Translations under genes and position numbers: made by a program
In this document: piece after piece, positions 8,591 through 16,833 of the stretch
How the letters are laid out: each line of letters opens with the position of its first letter
How positions within the stretch are numbered: the first letter of the stretch is position 1
NCBI RefSeq assembly: GCF_002741105.1
Contig: NZ_NIQU01000001.1
Location: 1,148,236 to 1,212,235, forward strand
Length of the DNA: 64,000 nucleotides
Direction: 5' to 3'
Source of the DNA: Pseudomonas sediminis
GTDB lineage: Bacteria; Pseudomonadota; Gammaproteobacteria; Pseudomonadales; Pseudomonadaceae
The notes under the pieces: generated by a model
Seen by the model: the letters and a program-made list of their open reading frames with translations, nothing else
The model's database searches: none
What the model was told of the DNA's origin: nothing

Positions 8591-9409
8591 CTACAGACTA
8601 CGCGCCAGCTCGATCAGCTCGCCACGCCACTCGGCGGCGGCCGGCAAGGCCAGGAACGAAGGATTGAGGAAGGATTCACGCGCCTCGTAGGTCAGCACTT
8701 CGCCGGCCAGATCCAACACTTCACCACCTGCCCCTTCCAGCACGCCCTGCGCGGCTGCGGTATCCCACTGCGAGGTGGGCGCCAGGCGCGGATAGCAGTC
8801 GGCATTGCCTTCAGCCAGCAGACAGAACTTCAGCGAGCTGCCGATATTGGCCAGCGCCGGCTCACCGAAACGCTGGGCCAGACCTGCGAGTAGAGTTTCC
8901 TGCGCTGGGCTCGAATGGCGCTTGCTGGCCACCAGGGTAAAGCCCTGCGCGGGCGCCAGGCGCACGCTGATCGAATGCTCCTCGCCCGGCATATCGCTGC
9001 ACCAGGCGCCCAAACCAGCGCCGCCGTAATAGCAGCGGCCATTGGCAGGAATGCCGACCACACCGAAGACCACTCGTCCCTGTTCGATCAACGCGACATT
9101 GACCGTGAACTCTTCGGAGCCGGCGATAAATTCCTTGGTGCCATCGAGCGGATCGACCAGCCACCAACGCGTCCAGGCGGCGCGCTCAGCCAGCGGAATG
9201 TCGGCGGCCTCCTCTGACAGCACCGGCACCTCCGGTGCCAGCGCCTGCAGGCCATCGAGCAGGATATGGTGCGCGGCCAGGTCGGCAGCGGTCACCGGCG
9301 AGGCATCGGCCTTCTCCGTCACTGCCACACCGCTGCGCCAGTACGGCAGCGTCGCCGCGCCCGCCGCACGAACCAGTTCGATCACCTGGGGAATAAAGGG
9401 ATGACTCAC
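8591..9409 (-). CDS. cysQ: 3'(2'),5'-bisphosphate nucleotidase CysQ
   Basis: A 272-residue inositol-monophosphatase-fold enzyme that removes the 3' phosphate from PAP formed during sulfate assimilation. The metal-binding motifs are visible: SEEAADIP, WWLVDPLDGTKEFI and the C-terminal QWDTAAAQGVLEGAGG. The start is a GTG at 9409-9407 that overlaps the stop of nudE (GTGA), so the two genes are coupled with nudE first. The pair cysQ-nudE beside a yrfG-like nucleotidase forms a small nucleotide house-cleaning cluster. Confidence 0.94.
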   Translation of the reverse strand: MSHPFIPQVIELVRAAGAATLPYWRSGVAVTEKADASPVTAADLAAHHILLDGLQALAPEVPVLSEEAADIPLAERAAWTRWWLVDPLDGTKEFIAGSEEFTVNVALIEQGRVVFGVVGIPANGRCYYGGAGLGAWCSDMPGEEHSISVRLAPAQGFTLVASKRHSSPAQETLLAGLAQRFGEPALANIGSSLKFCLLAEGNADCYPRLAPTSQWDTAAAQGVLEGAGGEVLDLAGEVLTYEARESFLNPSFLALPAAAEWRGELIELARSL

Positions 9410-9972
9410 GGACGGTAGTCCCCCCGTTGAGTCAGCAGATCGCGCACCAGGTACAACGCAGCCAGCGCACGGCCTTCGCTGAACTGTTCGTGCTGGGCCA
9501 GGCTGGACAGCTCGCGCAGGCTGATGCGGTCGACCCGCATCGGCTCGGGCTCATCACCCGGCAGGCGCTCTTCGTAAAGATTGCGCGCCAGCACCACCTG
9601 AATCTTCTGGCTCATGTAACCGGGCGACAGGCTCAGTTCGGTGATGTACTCCAGTTCGTGCGCGCCGAAACCGGCCTCTTCCTTGAGCTCGCGGTTGGCT
9701 GCCACCAACACGTCTTCACCCGGCTCGATCAGGCCTTTGGGCAGCGACAGCTGGTAGTCATCGGTGCCGCCGCAATATTCCTCGATCAGCACCGCGTGCT
9801 CGGCGTCGAGCATCGCCACCACCATCACCGCGCCGTAGCCCGAGCCCTTGCCGACCAGTCGCTCATAGATGCGCTCCGTGCCGTTGGAGAAGCGCAACTG
9901 CACTTCCTCGACACGAAACAGACGGCTGCTGGCGACAATTTCGCGAGCGAGAACCGTGGGTTTTTGGCGCAT
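9406..9972 (-). CDS. nudE: ADP compounds hydrolase NudE (Nudix)
   Basis: A 188-residue Nudix hydrolase, close to the 186 residues of E. coli NudE. The Nudix box GLIEPGEDVLVAANRELKEEAGF satisfies GX5EX7REUXEEXGU. NudE hydrolyses ADP-ribose, Ap3A, NADH and similar compounds. ATG 9972-9970 (MRQKPTVLAREIV) is the likely start; longer forms run into the divergent promoter region. It is transcribed away from the HAD gene at 10096 and overlaps cysQ downstream by four bases. Confidence 0.93.
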   Translation of the reverse strand: MRQKPTVLAREIVASSRLFRVEEVQLRFSNGTERIYERLVGKGSGYGAVMVVAMLDAEHAVLIEEYCGGTDDYQLSLPKGLIEPGEDVLVAANRELKEEAGFGAHELEYITELSLSPGYMSQKIQVVLARNLYEERLPGDEPEPMRVDRISLRELSSLAQHEQFSEGRALAALYLVRDLLTQRGDYRP

Positions 9973-10095
9973 GAGGCGACTCCTTGGCGGGACCGAGCGG
10001 GTTATCATACAGCGGCTTTCGCCATTATCCGTGGCCGAGATTGCATCAAGGCGAAACAGGCCACGGAACAATTGTTCCCGATCAGAGAGATGAGC

Positions 10096-10776
10096 ATGCC
10101 CGTACTACCCTGGCAGCAGATCGACACCGTCCTGCTGGACATGGACGGCACGTTGCTCGACCTGCACTTCGACAACCACTTCTGGCTCACCCACCTGCCG
10201 CAGCGCTACGCCGAGCACCATGGCGTCAGCCTGGCGCTGGCCCAGGCCGAACTGCTGCCGCTGTTTCGCCAGCATGCCGGTACGCTGAACTGGTACTGCA
10301 CCGACTTCTGGAGCCGCGAGCTGCGCCTGTCGATCCGCGAGCTCAAGCGCGAGGTCGCGCACCTGATCGCCCTGCGTACGGATGCCGAACTGTTTCTGCG
10401 TGCCCTGCGCGAAGCTGGCAAGCGCGTGGTGCTGATCACCAACGCGCACCGCGATTCGCTGTCGCTGAAACTGGAACGCGTCGAGCTGACACCCTGGTTC
10501 GAGCGCCTGATCAGCTCCCACGATTACGGTTTCCCCAAGGAGGATCAGCAGTTCTGGTTCGCCTTGCGCCAGGATGTCGACTTCGACCCGGCCCGCAGCC
10601 TGTTCATCGACGACAGCCTACCGATCCTGCGCAGCGCCGGGCAGTTCGGTGTTGCCCATCTGCTCGCCGTGCGCCAGCCAGACAGTCAGGCCGGGCCTAA
10701 AGATACCGAGGAGTTCGCCGCAGTGGAGGACTACCGGGAGTTGGTGCACGGACTGCCTGCGACGCCCTCGCTGTAG
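10096..10776 (+). CDS. yrfG: HAD-family GMP/IMP nucleotidase (YrfG-like)
   Basis: A 226-residue haloacid-dehalogenase hydrolase. Motif I is DTVLLDMDGTLLDL near the N-terminus, motif II is VLITNAHRDS, the conserved Lys is in GFPKED, and motif IV is SLFIDDSLPIL. The family match is YrfG, which dephosphorylates GMP and IMP. ATG 10096 is preferred over ATG 10090 because the purine-rich AGAGAG sits at a suitable distance only from 10096. It is divergent from nudE, so a shared promoter region of about 120 bases lies at 9973-10095. Confidence 0.88.
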   Translation: MPVLPWQQIDTVLLDMDGTLLDLHFDNHFWLTHLPQRYAEHHGVSLALAQAELLPLFRQHAGTLNWYCTDFWSRELRLSIRELKREVAHLIALRTDAELFLRALREAGKRVVLITNAHRDSLSLKLERVELTPWFERLISSHDYGFPKEDQQFWFALRQDVDFDPARSLFIDDSLPILRSAGQFGVAHLLAVRQPDSQAGPKDTEEFAAVEDYRELVHGLPATPSL

Positions 10777-10799
10777 GAGCCGGCTTGCCGGCGATCGCG
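10773..10799. repeat. Half REP sequence after yrfG
   Basis: GTAGGAGCCGGCTTGCCGGCGATCGCG is one arm of the Pseudomonas REP type. The CCGGC/GCCGG pair inside it can form a short hairpin. No opposite arm is evident before the convergent LysM gene. Confidence 0.6.
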
Positions 10800-10851
10800 A
10801 ATGACGCCGATCATCGCCAAGGCCAAGCCCCCGCAGCACCTGAGCACGGGT

Positions 10852-11289
10852 TTACTCGGGAATCCGCAATACCTGTCCCGGATAGATCTTGTCCGGGTGA
10901 CTGAGCATCGGCTTGTTGGCCTCGAATATCTTCATGTAGGCATTGGCATTGCCGTACTCGGCCTTGGCAATAGCGCTCAGCGTGTCGCCCTTCTTCACTG
11001 TGACGAAGCGAGCTTCGGGCGCGGGTGTGGTCACGCTGATCTGATCATCGACCTCACCGACACCGGCCACATTGCCCAGCGCCAGGAGAATCTTTTCCTT
11101 CTCCTCCTGGCTGGCCACTTCGCCGCGAGCGATGACCTTGTCGCCCTCGACGCTGACCTCGATGTCGGGGTTGCCGAGGCCAACCTTGGCGACATGCTCC
11201 TTGAGCGATTCGGCGGCCTGTGCCTCCTGACCCACCAGCGACTCCCAGAGCTTGACCCCGGCGTCTTTGACAAAGGCAAACAGACTCAT
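10852..11289 (-). CDS. lysM: BON and LysM domain protein (Kbp/YgaU-like)
   Basis: A 145-residue protein with a BON domain (about residues 22-88, with VSVEGDKVIARGEVASQEEKEKIL) and a C-terminal LysM domain (about 95-144, VKKGDTLSAIAKAEYG to PDKIYPGQVLRIP). There is no signal peptide, as in E. coli YgaU/Kbp, a cytoplasmic potassium-binding protein of 149 residues; that biochemical role is known for the E. coli protein and only inferred here. ATG 11289-11287 (MSLFAFVKDAG) is chosen because homology starts there and GAGAGGAATCGCC precedes it. Confidence 0.9.
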   Translation of the reverse strand: MSLFAFVKDAGVKLWESLVGQEAQAAESLKEHVAKVGLGNPDIEVSVEGDKVIARGEVASQEEKEKILLALGNVAGVGEVDDQISVTTPAPEARFVTVKKGDTLSAIAKAEYGNANAYMKIFEANKPMLSHPDKIYPGQVLRIPE

Positions 11290-11408
11290 GGCGATTCCTC
11301 TCGTTCCTTGTGAATGACCGGGCAAACCGCCCGGAGACCAAAGTCTAGTTCAGGAAACACCCCTGATTAGCGTTCGCGCATTAGAATCCGGGCAAACCAG
11401 GAGCCCCC

Positions 11409-12296
11409 ATGGACATAAAGCAGCTGAAATTCCTCGTCGCCCTCGACGAGACCCGCCACTTCGGTCAGGCCGCTGCGCGCTGCCACGTGACCCAGCCGAC
11501 GCTGTCCATGCGTTTGCGCCAGCTGGAAGATGAACTGGGCCTGGAACTGGTCCGTCGCGGGCAGCGTTTCGAGGGTTTCAGCGCCGAAGGTGAGCGTATC
11601 CTGGCCTGGGCACGCAGTGTGCTGGCCGCACAGGATGGCCTGCTCGCCGAAGCTGCAGCCTGTCGTGGGCACCTGGTGGGCACGCTGCGCCTGGGCGTGG
11701 TGCCGCTGGCCAGTTTCGACCCGATGCGCCTGATCAGTCTGTTCGCCGAGCGTCACCCCGGGCTGCGTTTCCAGTTGCACGCGCTGAGCAGCGATCAGAT
11801 TCTGGAGGGGCTGGTCCGCAATCAGCTCGACCTGGGCCTGTCCTATCTCGATCGCCTTGACCGCGAGCATTTCGCCAGCCTGGAACTGGCTGAGGCGCGA
11901 ATGGGCCTGCTCTACGATCAGCGCCACTTCCACTTCGTCAGCGCCAGTCTGCGCTGGGAGCAGTTGGCCAACCTGCCCCTGGGCCTGCTCTCGACTGGCA
12001 TGCACTTTCGCCAGTCCATCGATCACAGCTTCCGTGCTCGCGGCCTGAGCCCGCAGGTACGCCTGGAGGCTGATGCCGTGCATCACCTGACTCAAGCGGT
12101 CAGCGCCGGTCTGTGCTGCAGCGTTATGCCATTGCCGACCGACGGCGCTCCGACCGACGGTCATCTACGCCTGCTACCCATCGAGGACGCTCATACCCTG
12201 GCACCTCAGGGCCTGATCATGCGCCGTAGCGCCCCTGCCTCACCGCTCGCGCAAGCCTGTTTCGAAGAGGCACGAGAGTGGCTGGCGAACGCTTGA
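11409..12296 (+). CDS. LysR-family transcriptional regulator
   Basis: A 295-residue LysR regulator. The N-terminal winged helix reads MDIKQLKFLVALDETRHFGQAAARCHVTQPTLSMRLRQLEDELG, followed by a substrate-binding domain from about residue 90. It resembles the CynR/CysB-like branch, but the effector and targets are not evident. It is divergent from the LysM gene (119-base gap) and is followed on the same strand by fdhD after 97 bases. Either could be a target; LysR proteins usually act on the divergent gene. Confidence 0.88.
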   Translation: MDIKQLKFLVALDETRHFGQAAARCHVTQPTLSMRLRQLEDELGLELVRRGQRFEGFSAEGERILAWARSVLAAQDGLLAEAAACRGHLVGTLRLGVVPLASFDPMRLISLFAERHPGLRFQLHALSSDQILEGLVRNQLDLGLSYLDRLDREHFASLELAEARMGLLYDQRHFHFVSASLRWEQLANLPLGLLSTGMHFRQSIDHSFRARGLSPQVRLEADAVHHLTQAVSAGLCCSVMPLPTDGAPTDGHLRLLPIEDAHTLAPQGLIMRRSAPASPLAQACFEEAREWLANA

Positions 12297-12393
12297 TAGA
12301 TTTGCTCGATCAACACATCAAAGCCAACGATTAGACGCTCCCCGCCCATGGGCCTAGGCTTAGCTGTGTCAATCTGTCACAGAGCGCGCCTCG

Positions 12394-13209
12394 ATGGCCA
12401 AGCCAGCCGCCCAGCCGCACATTGCCAGTGCCTATACCTACGCCGAACTCGGTGACGGTCGCGCGCAGCACGCTGCACTGGCCGAAGAATGTGCCCTGGC
12501 GATCAGCTACAACGACCTGAACCAGGCGGTGATGATGGTTTCGCCCCATCACCTGGAAGATTTTGCCGTCGGCTTCAGTCTTGGCAACGACCTGATCAAG
12601 TCAATCGACGACATCTATGACATCCAATTGCGCGGTCTTGGTGACAGCCGCGAAGCCCGCTTGCAGGTCAGCAGTCGCGCCTTCTGGGCGCTCAAGCAGC
12701 AACGCCGGCAAATGGCTGGCACCAGCGGTTGCGGCCTGTGCGGTGTGGATGCGCTGGAGCAGGCCCTGCCAGCCCTGACGGCTTTGCCAGGCGCCGCCCT
12801 GCCACCGCTGGAACACCTGAGCGGCCTGCGCGAGCGCATCGGTGAGCAGCAGCAACTGGCACGCCACAGCGGCGCGCTGCATGCCGCCTTGTTCATCGAT
12901 GCCAGCGGTGAGATTCGCCTGTGCCGTGAAGACATCGGTCGCCATAACGCCCTGGACAAGCTGATCGGCGCCATCGCCCGCGAACGTATCGACACTCACG
13001 GTGGCTTCGCCCTGGTCACCAGCCGCTGCAGCCTGGAACTGCTGCACAAGGCGGTACGTGCCGGCATCGGCACCCTGGTGAGCCTGTCCGCGCCCACCGC
13101 ACTGACCGTGGACTGGGCGCGGCGCCATCGCCTCAACCTGATCCACCTGCCCCATCACAGCACGCCGCGGGTCTACAGCCCTGCGCCTGACGAAGAAGAA
13201 CGACCATGA
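12394..13209 (+). CDS. fdhD: Formate dehydrogenase accessory sulfurtransferase FdhD
   Basis: A 271-residue FdhD homologue. The conserved cysteines are in SGCGLCGVDA (Cys113, Cys116), and LCREDIGRHNALDKLIG and LVTSRCSLELLHKAVRAGI are family signatures. In E. coli FdhD passes sulfur from IscS to the molybdenum cofactor of formate dehydrogenase. Its stop codon overlaps the start of the following molybdopterin oxidoreductase by four bases, which strongly suggests that oxidoreductase is the client. Confidence 0.95.
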   Translation: MAKPAAQPHIASAYTYAELGDGRAQHAALAEECALAISYNDLNQAVMMVSPHHLEDFAVGFSLGNDLIKSIDDIYDIQLRGLGDSREARLQVSSRAFWALKQQRRQMAGTSGCGLCGVDALEQALPALTALPGAALPPLEHLSGLRERIGEQQQLARHSGALHAALFIDASGEIRLCREDIGRHNALDKLIGAIARERIDTHGGFALVTSRCSLELLHKAVRAGIGTLVSLSAPTALTVDWARRHRLNLIHLPHHSTPRVYSPAPDEEERP

Positions 13210-15545
13210 GCCTGCAACCCGTCAATCCTCGCTATAAGCCCTACAAAGGCCCAGCCGCTGGCTGGGGTGCACTGAACGCCGTGACCCGCTTCTGGCTGGA
13301 CAGCAAGCAGCCGTTCAAGAACTTGCGCGCGTTGCTCAAGACCAACCAGAACGGCGGTTTCGACTGCCCCGGCTGCGCCTGGGGTGATTCGCCCGAAGAC
13401 GGCCATATCAAGTTCTGCGAGAACGGCGCCAAGGCGGTCAACTGGGAAGCCACCAAACGCCGCGTGGACCCGGCCTTCTTTGCCCGCTACACGGTCAGCC
13501 AACTGCGCGAGCAGAGCGACTACTGGCTCGAGTACCAGGGCCGCCTGACCCACCCGATGCGCTATGACGCCAGCACCGATCGCTACACGAAGACCACCTG
13601 GGCCGAAGCCTTCGCCCTGATCGCCAGGCATCTGAAGGCGCTGCCGAGTCCGGATCACGCCGAGTTCTACACCTCCGGTCGGGCCAGCAACGAGGCGGCA
13701 TACCTCTACCAGTTGTTCGTGCGCGCCTATGGCACCAACAACTTCCCCGACTGCTCGAACATGTGCCACGAGGCCAGCGGCGTCGCCCTCGGCCAGAGCG
13801 TGGGCATCGGCAAGGGCAGCGTGACCTTCAACGATTTCGAGCATGCCGACGCCATTTTCGTCCTCGGCCAGAACCCCGGCACCAACCACCCGCGCATGCT
13901 CGAACCGCTGCGTGAAGCGGTCAAACGCGGCGCCCAGGTGGTCTGCTTCAACCCGCTCAAGGAACGCGGCCTGGAGCGTTTCCAGCATCCGCAACACGCG
14001 CTGGAGATGCTCACCAACGGCTCCGAGCCGCTGAACACCGCGTTCTTCCGTCCCGCCCTGGGCGGCGACATGGCCGCCATGCGCGGCATCGCCAAGTTCC
14101 TGCTGTTGTGGGAGCGCGAGGCGCAGTCCAAGGGTGAGGCCGCGGTGTTCGACCATGCCTTCATCGCCGAGCACACCGATGGTGTCGAGGCCTACCTGAA
14201 GCTGCTCGACGAAACCACCTGGGAGGCGCTTGAAGCCCAGTCCGGCCTGAGCCTGCTGGAAATCGAACAGGCGGCGCGCATGTACCGCCGTGCCGAGCGT
14301 GTGATCATCTGCTGGGCCATGGGCATCACCCAGCACCACCATTCAGTGGCTACCATCCAGGAAATCGTCAACCTGCAACTGCTGCGCGGCAACCTCGGCC
14401 GCCCCGGCGCCGGCCTGTGCCCGGTACGTGGCCACAGCAACGTGCAGGGCGACCGCACCATGGGCATCAACGACCGCCCGCCGGTCACGCTGCTCGACGC
14501 CCTGGAAAAGCGCTTTCAGTTCAAGGTACCGCGCGAGAATGGCCACAACACCGTCGAGGCGATCAACGCCATGATCGACGGCCAGGCCAAGGTATTCATC
14601 GGCCTCGGCGGCAACTTTGCCCAGGCCACACCAGACAGCCCGCGTACGCACAAGGCGCTGCAGAGCTGCGACCTCACCGTGCAGATCAGCACCAAGCTCA
14701 ACCGCAGCCATCTCACCGTTGGCCGCGACGCGCTGATCCTGCCGTGCCTGGGCCGTACCGACATCGACCATCAGGCCGGTGGCCCGCAAGCGGTGACGGT
14801 GGAAGATTCGTTCAGCATGATCCACGCCTCCTACGGCCAGCTCGAACCGCTCTCCGGCAGCGAGATGCGTTCGGAGCCGGCCATCGTCGCCGGGATCGCC
14901 AAGGCCACCCTGGGCAACCACCCGGTGGACTGGGACGCGCTGATCGCCGATTACGACCGCATCCGCGAGCTGATCGCCGACACCATCCCCGGCTTCCAGG
15001 ATTTCAACCAGCGTGTCGCTCACCCCGGCGGTTTCTACCTCGGCAACTCGGCCGGCGCGCGGCAGTGGAAAACGGCATCCGGCAAGGCCAACTTCAAGGC
15101 CAATGCGCTGCTCGACGACCTGCTGCCTCCGCAGGTGCGCGAAAGCGGAGAGACGCCGGATCTGATCCTGCAGACCCTGCGCTCGCACGATCAGTACAAC
15201 ACCACGGTGTACGGCCTCGACGACCGCTATCGCGGCGTACGCGGCCAGCGCGATGTGCTCTTCGCCAACGAGGCGGACATCCTTCGTTTGGGCTTCAAGC
15301 CAGGTCAGAAGGTGGACATCCGCTCGTTGTGGAACGATGGCATCGAACGCCGGGTGAGCGGTTTCACCCTGCTCGCTTTCGATATCCCGGCCGGCCAGGC
15401 CGCTGCCTACTTCCCCGAAGCCAATCCGCTGGTGCCGCTGGAAAGCGCCGGCGTCGGCAGCAGCACACCGACCAGCAAGTTCGTCGCCATCCGCCTGCAG
15501 GCTGCCAGCGGCGGCAATCTGCTGGGCAGCAGCGCAGCAAGCTGA
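13206..15545 (+). CDS. FdhF/YdeP-family molybdopterin oxidoreductase
   Basis: A 779-residue molybdopterin-dependent oxidoreductase alpha subunit, similar in length to E. coli YdeP. The N-terminus has CPGCAWGD (Cys54, Cys57) and a third cysteine near residue 71. The cofactor-binding regions include FYTSGRASNEAAYLYQ, SNMCHEASGVALG, FVLGQNPGTNHPRML and GNLGRPGAGLCPVRGHSNVQGDRTMG. YdeP has been linked to acid resistance in E. coli; the substrate is unknown and formate is not proven. The ATG overlaps the end of fdhD. There is no adjacent beta or gamma subunit, so electrons probably go to a soluble partner. Confidence 0.9.
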   Translation: MSLQPVNPRYKPYKGPAAGWGALNAVTRFWLDSKQPFKNLRALLKTNQNGGFDCPGCAWGDSPEDGHIKFCENGAKAVNWEATKRRVDPAFFARYTVSQLREQSDYWLEYQGRLTHPMRYDASTDRYTKTTWAEAFALIARHLKALPSPDHAEFYTSGRASNEAAYLYQLFVRAYGTNNFPDCSNMCHEASGVALGQSVGIGKGSVTFNDFEHADAIFVLGQNPGTNHPRMLEPLREAVKRGAQVVCFNPLKERGLERFQHPQHALEMLTNGSEPLNTAFFRPALGGDMAAMRGIAKFLLLWEREAQSKGEAAVFDHAFIAEHTDGVEAYLKLLDETTWEALEAQSGLSLLEIEQAARMYRRAERVIICWAMGITQHHHSVATIQEIVNLQLLRGNLGRPGAGLCPVRGHSNVQGDRTMGINDRPPVTLLDALEKRFQFKVPRENGHNTVEAINAMIDGQAKVFIGLGGNFAQATPDSPRTHKALQSCDLTVQISTKLNRSHLTVGRDALILPCLGRTDIDHQAGGPQAVTVEDSFSMIHASYGQLEPLSGSEMRSEPAIVAGIAKATLGNHPVDWDALIADYDRIRELIADTIPGFQDFNQRVAHPGGFYLGNSAGARQWKTASGKANFKANALLDDLLPPQVRESGETPDLILQTLRSHDQYNTTVYGLDDRYRGVRGQRDVLFANEADILRLGFKPGQKVDIRSLWNDGIERRVSGFTLLAFDIPAGQAAAYFPEANPLVPLESAGVGSSTPTSKFVAIRLQAASGGNLLGSSAAS

Positions 15546-15628
15546 CCGGCGGCCAGGAACCTCGTACAGAAATCGCTGGTCAATGGCGTAACGCTCGCCA
15601 TCTGGCGGTTTCTGTTATCGAGGTGTCC

Positions 15629-16072
15629 ATGAAGTCTCTGCAACTCTTCTTTCTTTCCCTTGGCCTGACTAGCGGCGGTTTTGCCTTTGCCGGCAATACC
15701 GAGGCCGGCCTGGGCGGCGCACTAGGTGGCGCAGTGGGTGCGATGGTTGGTCAGCAGGTTGGTGGCAACACTGGCGCTGCGGTCGGTGCCGGTCTCGGTG
15801 GCGCTGCCGGCAGCATGGTCGGTGCGGATCGCCGCAGCCGCACCGAAGCCGCCATTGGCGGCGCCCTGGGCGCAGCGGGCGGTAACGTCGTCGGCCAGCA
15901 GGTAGGTGGTAACACCGGTGGCGTGGTCGGTGCAGCAGTCGGCGGCGGCGCTGGTGGCGCGCTGGGCAACTACATGGGCAACGCCAGCTACGACGATGAT
16001 CGTCGCGGCAAGCATCACAAACACCATGGCAAGAAGCACAAGAAGCACCACAAACACTGGCGCCGTCACTGA
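15629..16072 (+). CDS. Secreted glycine-zipper protein with His/Lys-rich tail
   Basis: A 147-residue protein beginning MKSLQLFFLSLGLTSGGFAFA, a clear Sec signal peptide. The body is a glycine zipper in two related blocks (about residues 27-65 and 75-113), each containing VGQQVGGNTG at the same place (40-49 and 88-97). The last 21 residues contain 9 His, 7 Lys and 2 Arg. Glycine-zipper domains insert into or lie on membranes; the basic His-rich tail could bind metal ions or lipopolysaccharide, which is inference. The gene converges on and overlaps the next minus-strand gene by 7 bases (16066-16072). No specific function is recognised. Confidence 0.85.
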   Translation: MKSLQLFFLSLGLTSGGFAFAGNTEAGLGGALGGAVGAMVGQQVGGNTGAAVGAGLGGAAGSMVGADRRSRTEAAIGGALGAAGGNVVGQQVGGNTGGVVGAAVGGGAGGALGNYMGNASYDDDRRGKHHKHHGKKHKKHHKHWRRH

Positions 16073-16833
16073 CGGATGCTGAGCACCCAGGGTTCATGGC
16101 GACGACCGAAGGCCACCTCGACCTGCGCCTTGAACCCTGTTTGCTCGTAGCTGCGCTCCCAGCCGCGCGCCAGCTCGCGATAGGCGTAGGGCACACTCAG
16201 GCGGTCATTCTCCAAGCGAATGGTGGCGCCATAGCCGGCTTCTGCAGCGTGGCGATAGGGCTCGATACGCCCGGCCAGTAACACCTGACGCTGCCGATCC
16301 GGCCAACGCTGGCGCAGCACCTGTGCATCCACGCCCGCATCCACAAGCATCAAACGGCTGGCCTGTTGCTCGACGAAGTGAAGGCGACGCTGACGCTCAT
16401 CGCGCTCCTGCTGTAACACCTCGCTCTCTGGCTTGGCGTGCAATTCAGCTTCGGCCCCGCTCAGAGCCTGCCGCGCCTCTTCGACCTGACCTTGGTACAA
16501 CGGCCCATCCAGCTCCAGCACCAGCCAGACCTGGCGTGCCGGCTGTCTGTTCAAGGTTTGCTCATCGGTAGCGGAGAAACCCAGCTCGCGCAGCTTGGCC
16601 TCGTCCAGCCAGGGCAACTGCCAACCATCACCGGGGCGCTGCCAGCTCAGTTGCAGACGCAGTACGCCATCGTCATCATCGCGCAACCAGCCACCGTAGA
16701 CGCGTTGCAACTCACGCTCGCTGAGCAGCAGTTGCGCCTCGGGCTCGCCGCTGCGGTTGTACCAGACGCCGCCCAGGGCGACGGCATTGCTCAGTAGCAC
16801 CACACCAAGGCCAAGCCATGCTGCCCGCTTCAT
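16066..16833 (-). CDS. GDYXXLXY-type / DUF4824-like membrane-anchored protein
   Basis: A 255-residue protein with one N-terminal hydrophobic anchor (MKRAAWLGLGVVLLSNAVALGGVWYN) and a soluble domain outside the cytoplasm with the block RWPDRQRQVLLAGRIEPYRHA. This agrees with the DUF4824 family, which is commonly encoded next to a DUF2157 membrane protein, as here. The function is unknown. ATG 16833-16831 overlaps the stop of the upstream DUF2157 gene by four bases, so they form an operon. Its 3' end overlaps the convergent glycine-zipper gene. Confidence 0.75.
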   Translation of the reverse strand: MKRAAWLGLGVVLLSNAVALGGVWYNRSGEPEAQLLLSERELQRVYGGWLRDDDDGVLRLQLSWQRPGDGWQLPWLDEAKLRELGFSATDEQTLNRQPARQVWLVLELDGPLYQGQVEEARQALSGAEAELHAKPESEVLQQERDERQRRLHFVEQQASRLMLVDAGVDAQVLRQRWPDRQRQVLLAGRIEPYRHAAEAGYGATIRLENDRLSVPYAYRELARGWERSYEQTGFKAQVEVAFGRRHEPWVLSIRQ

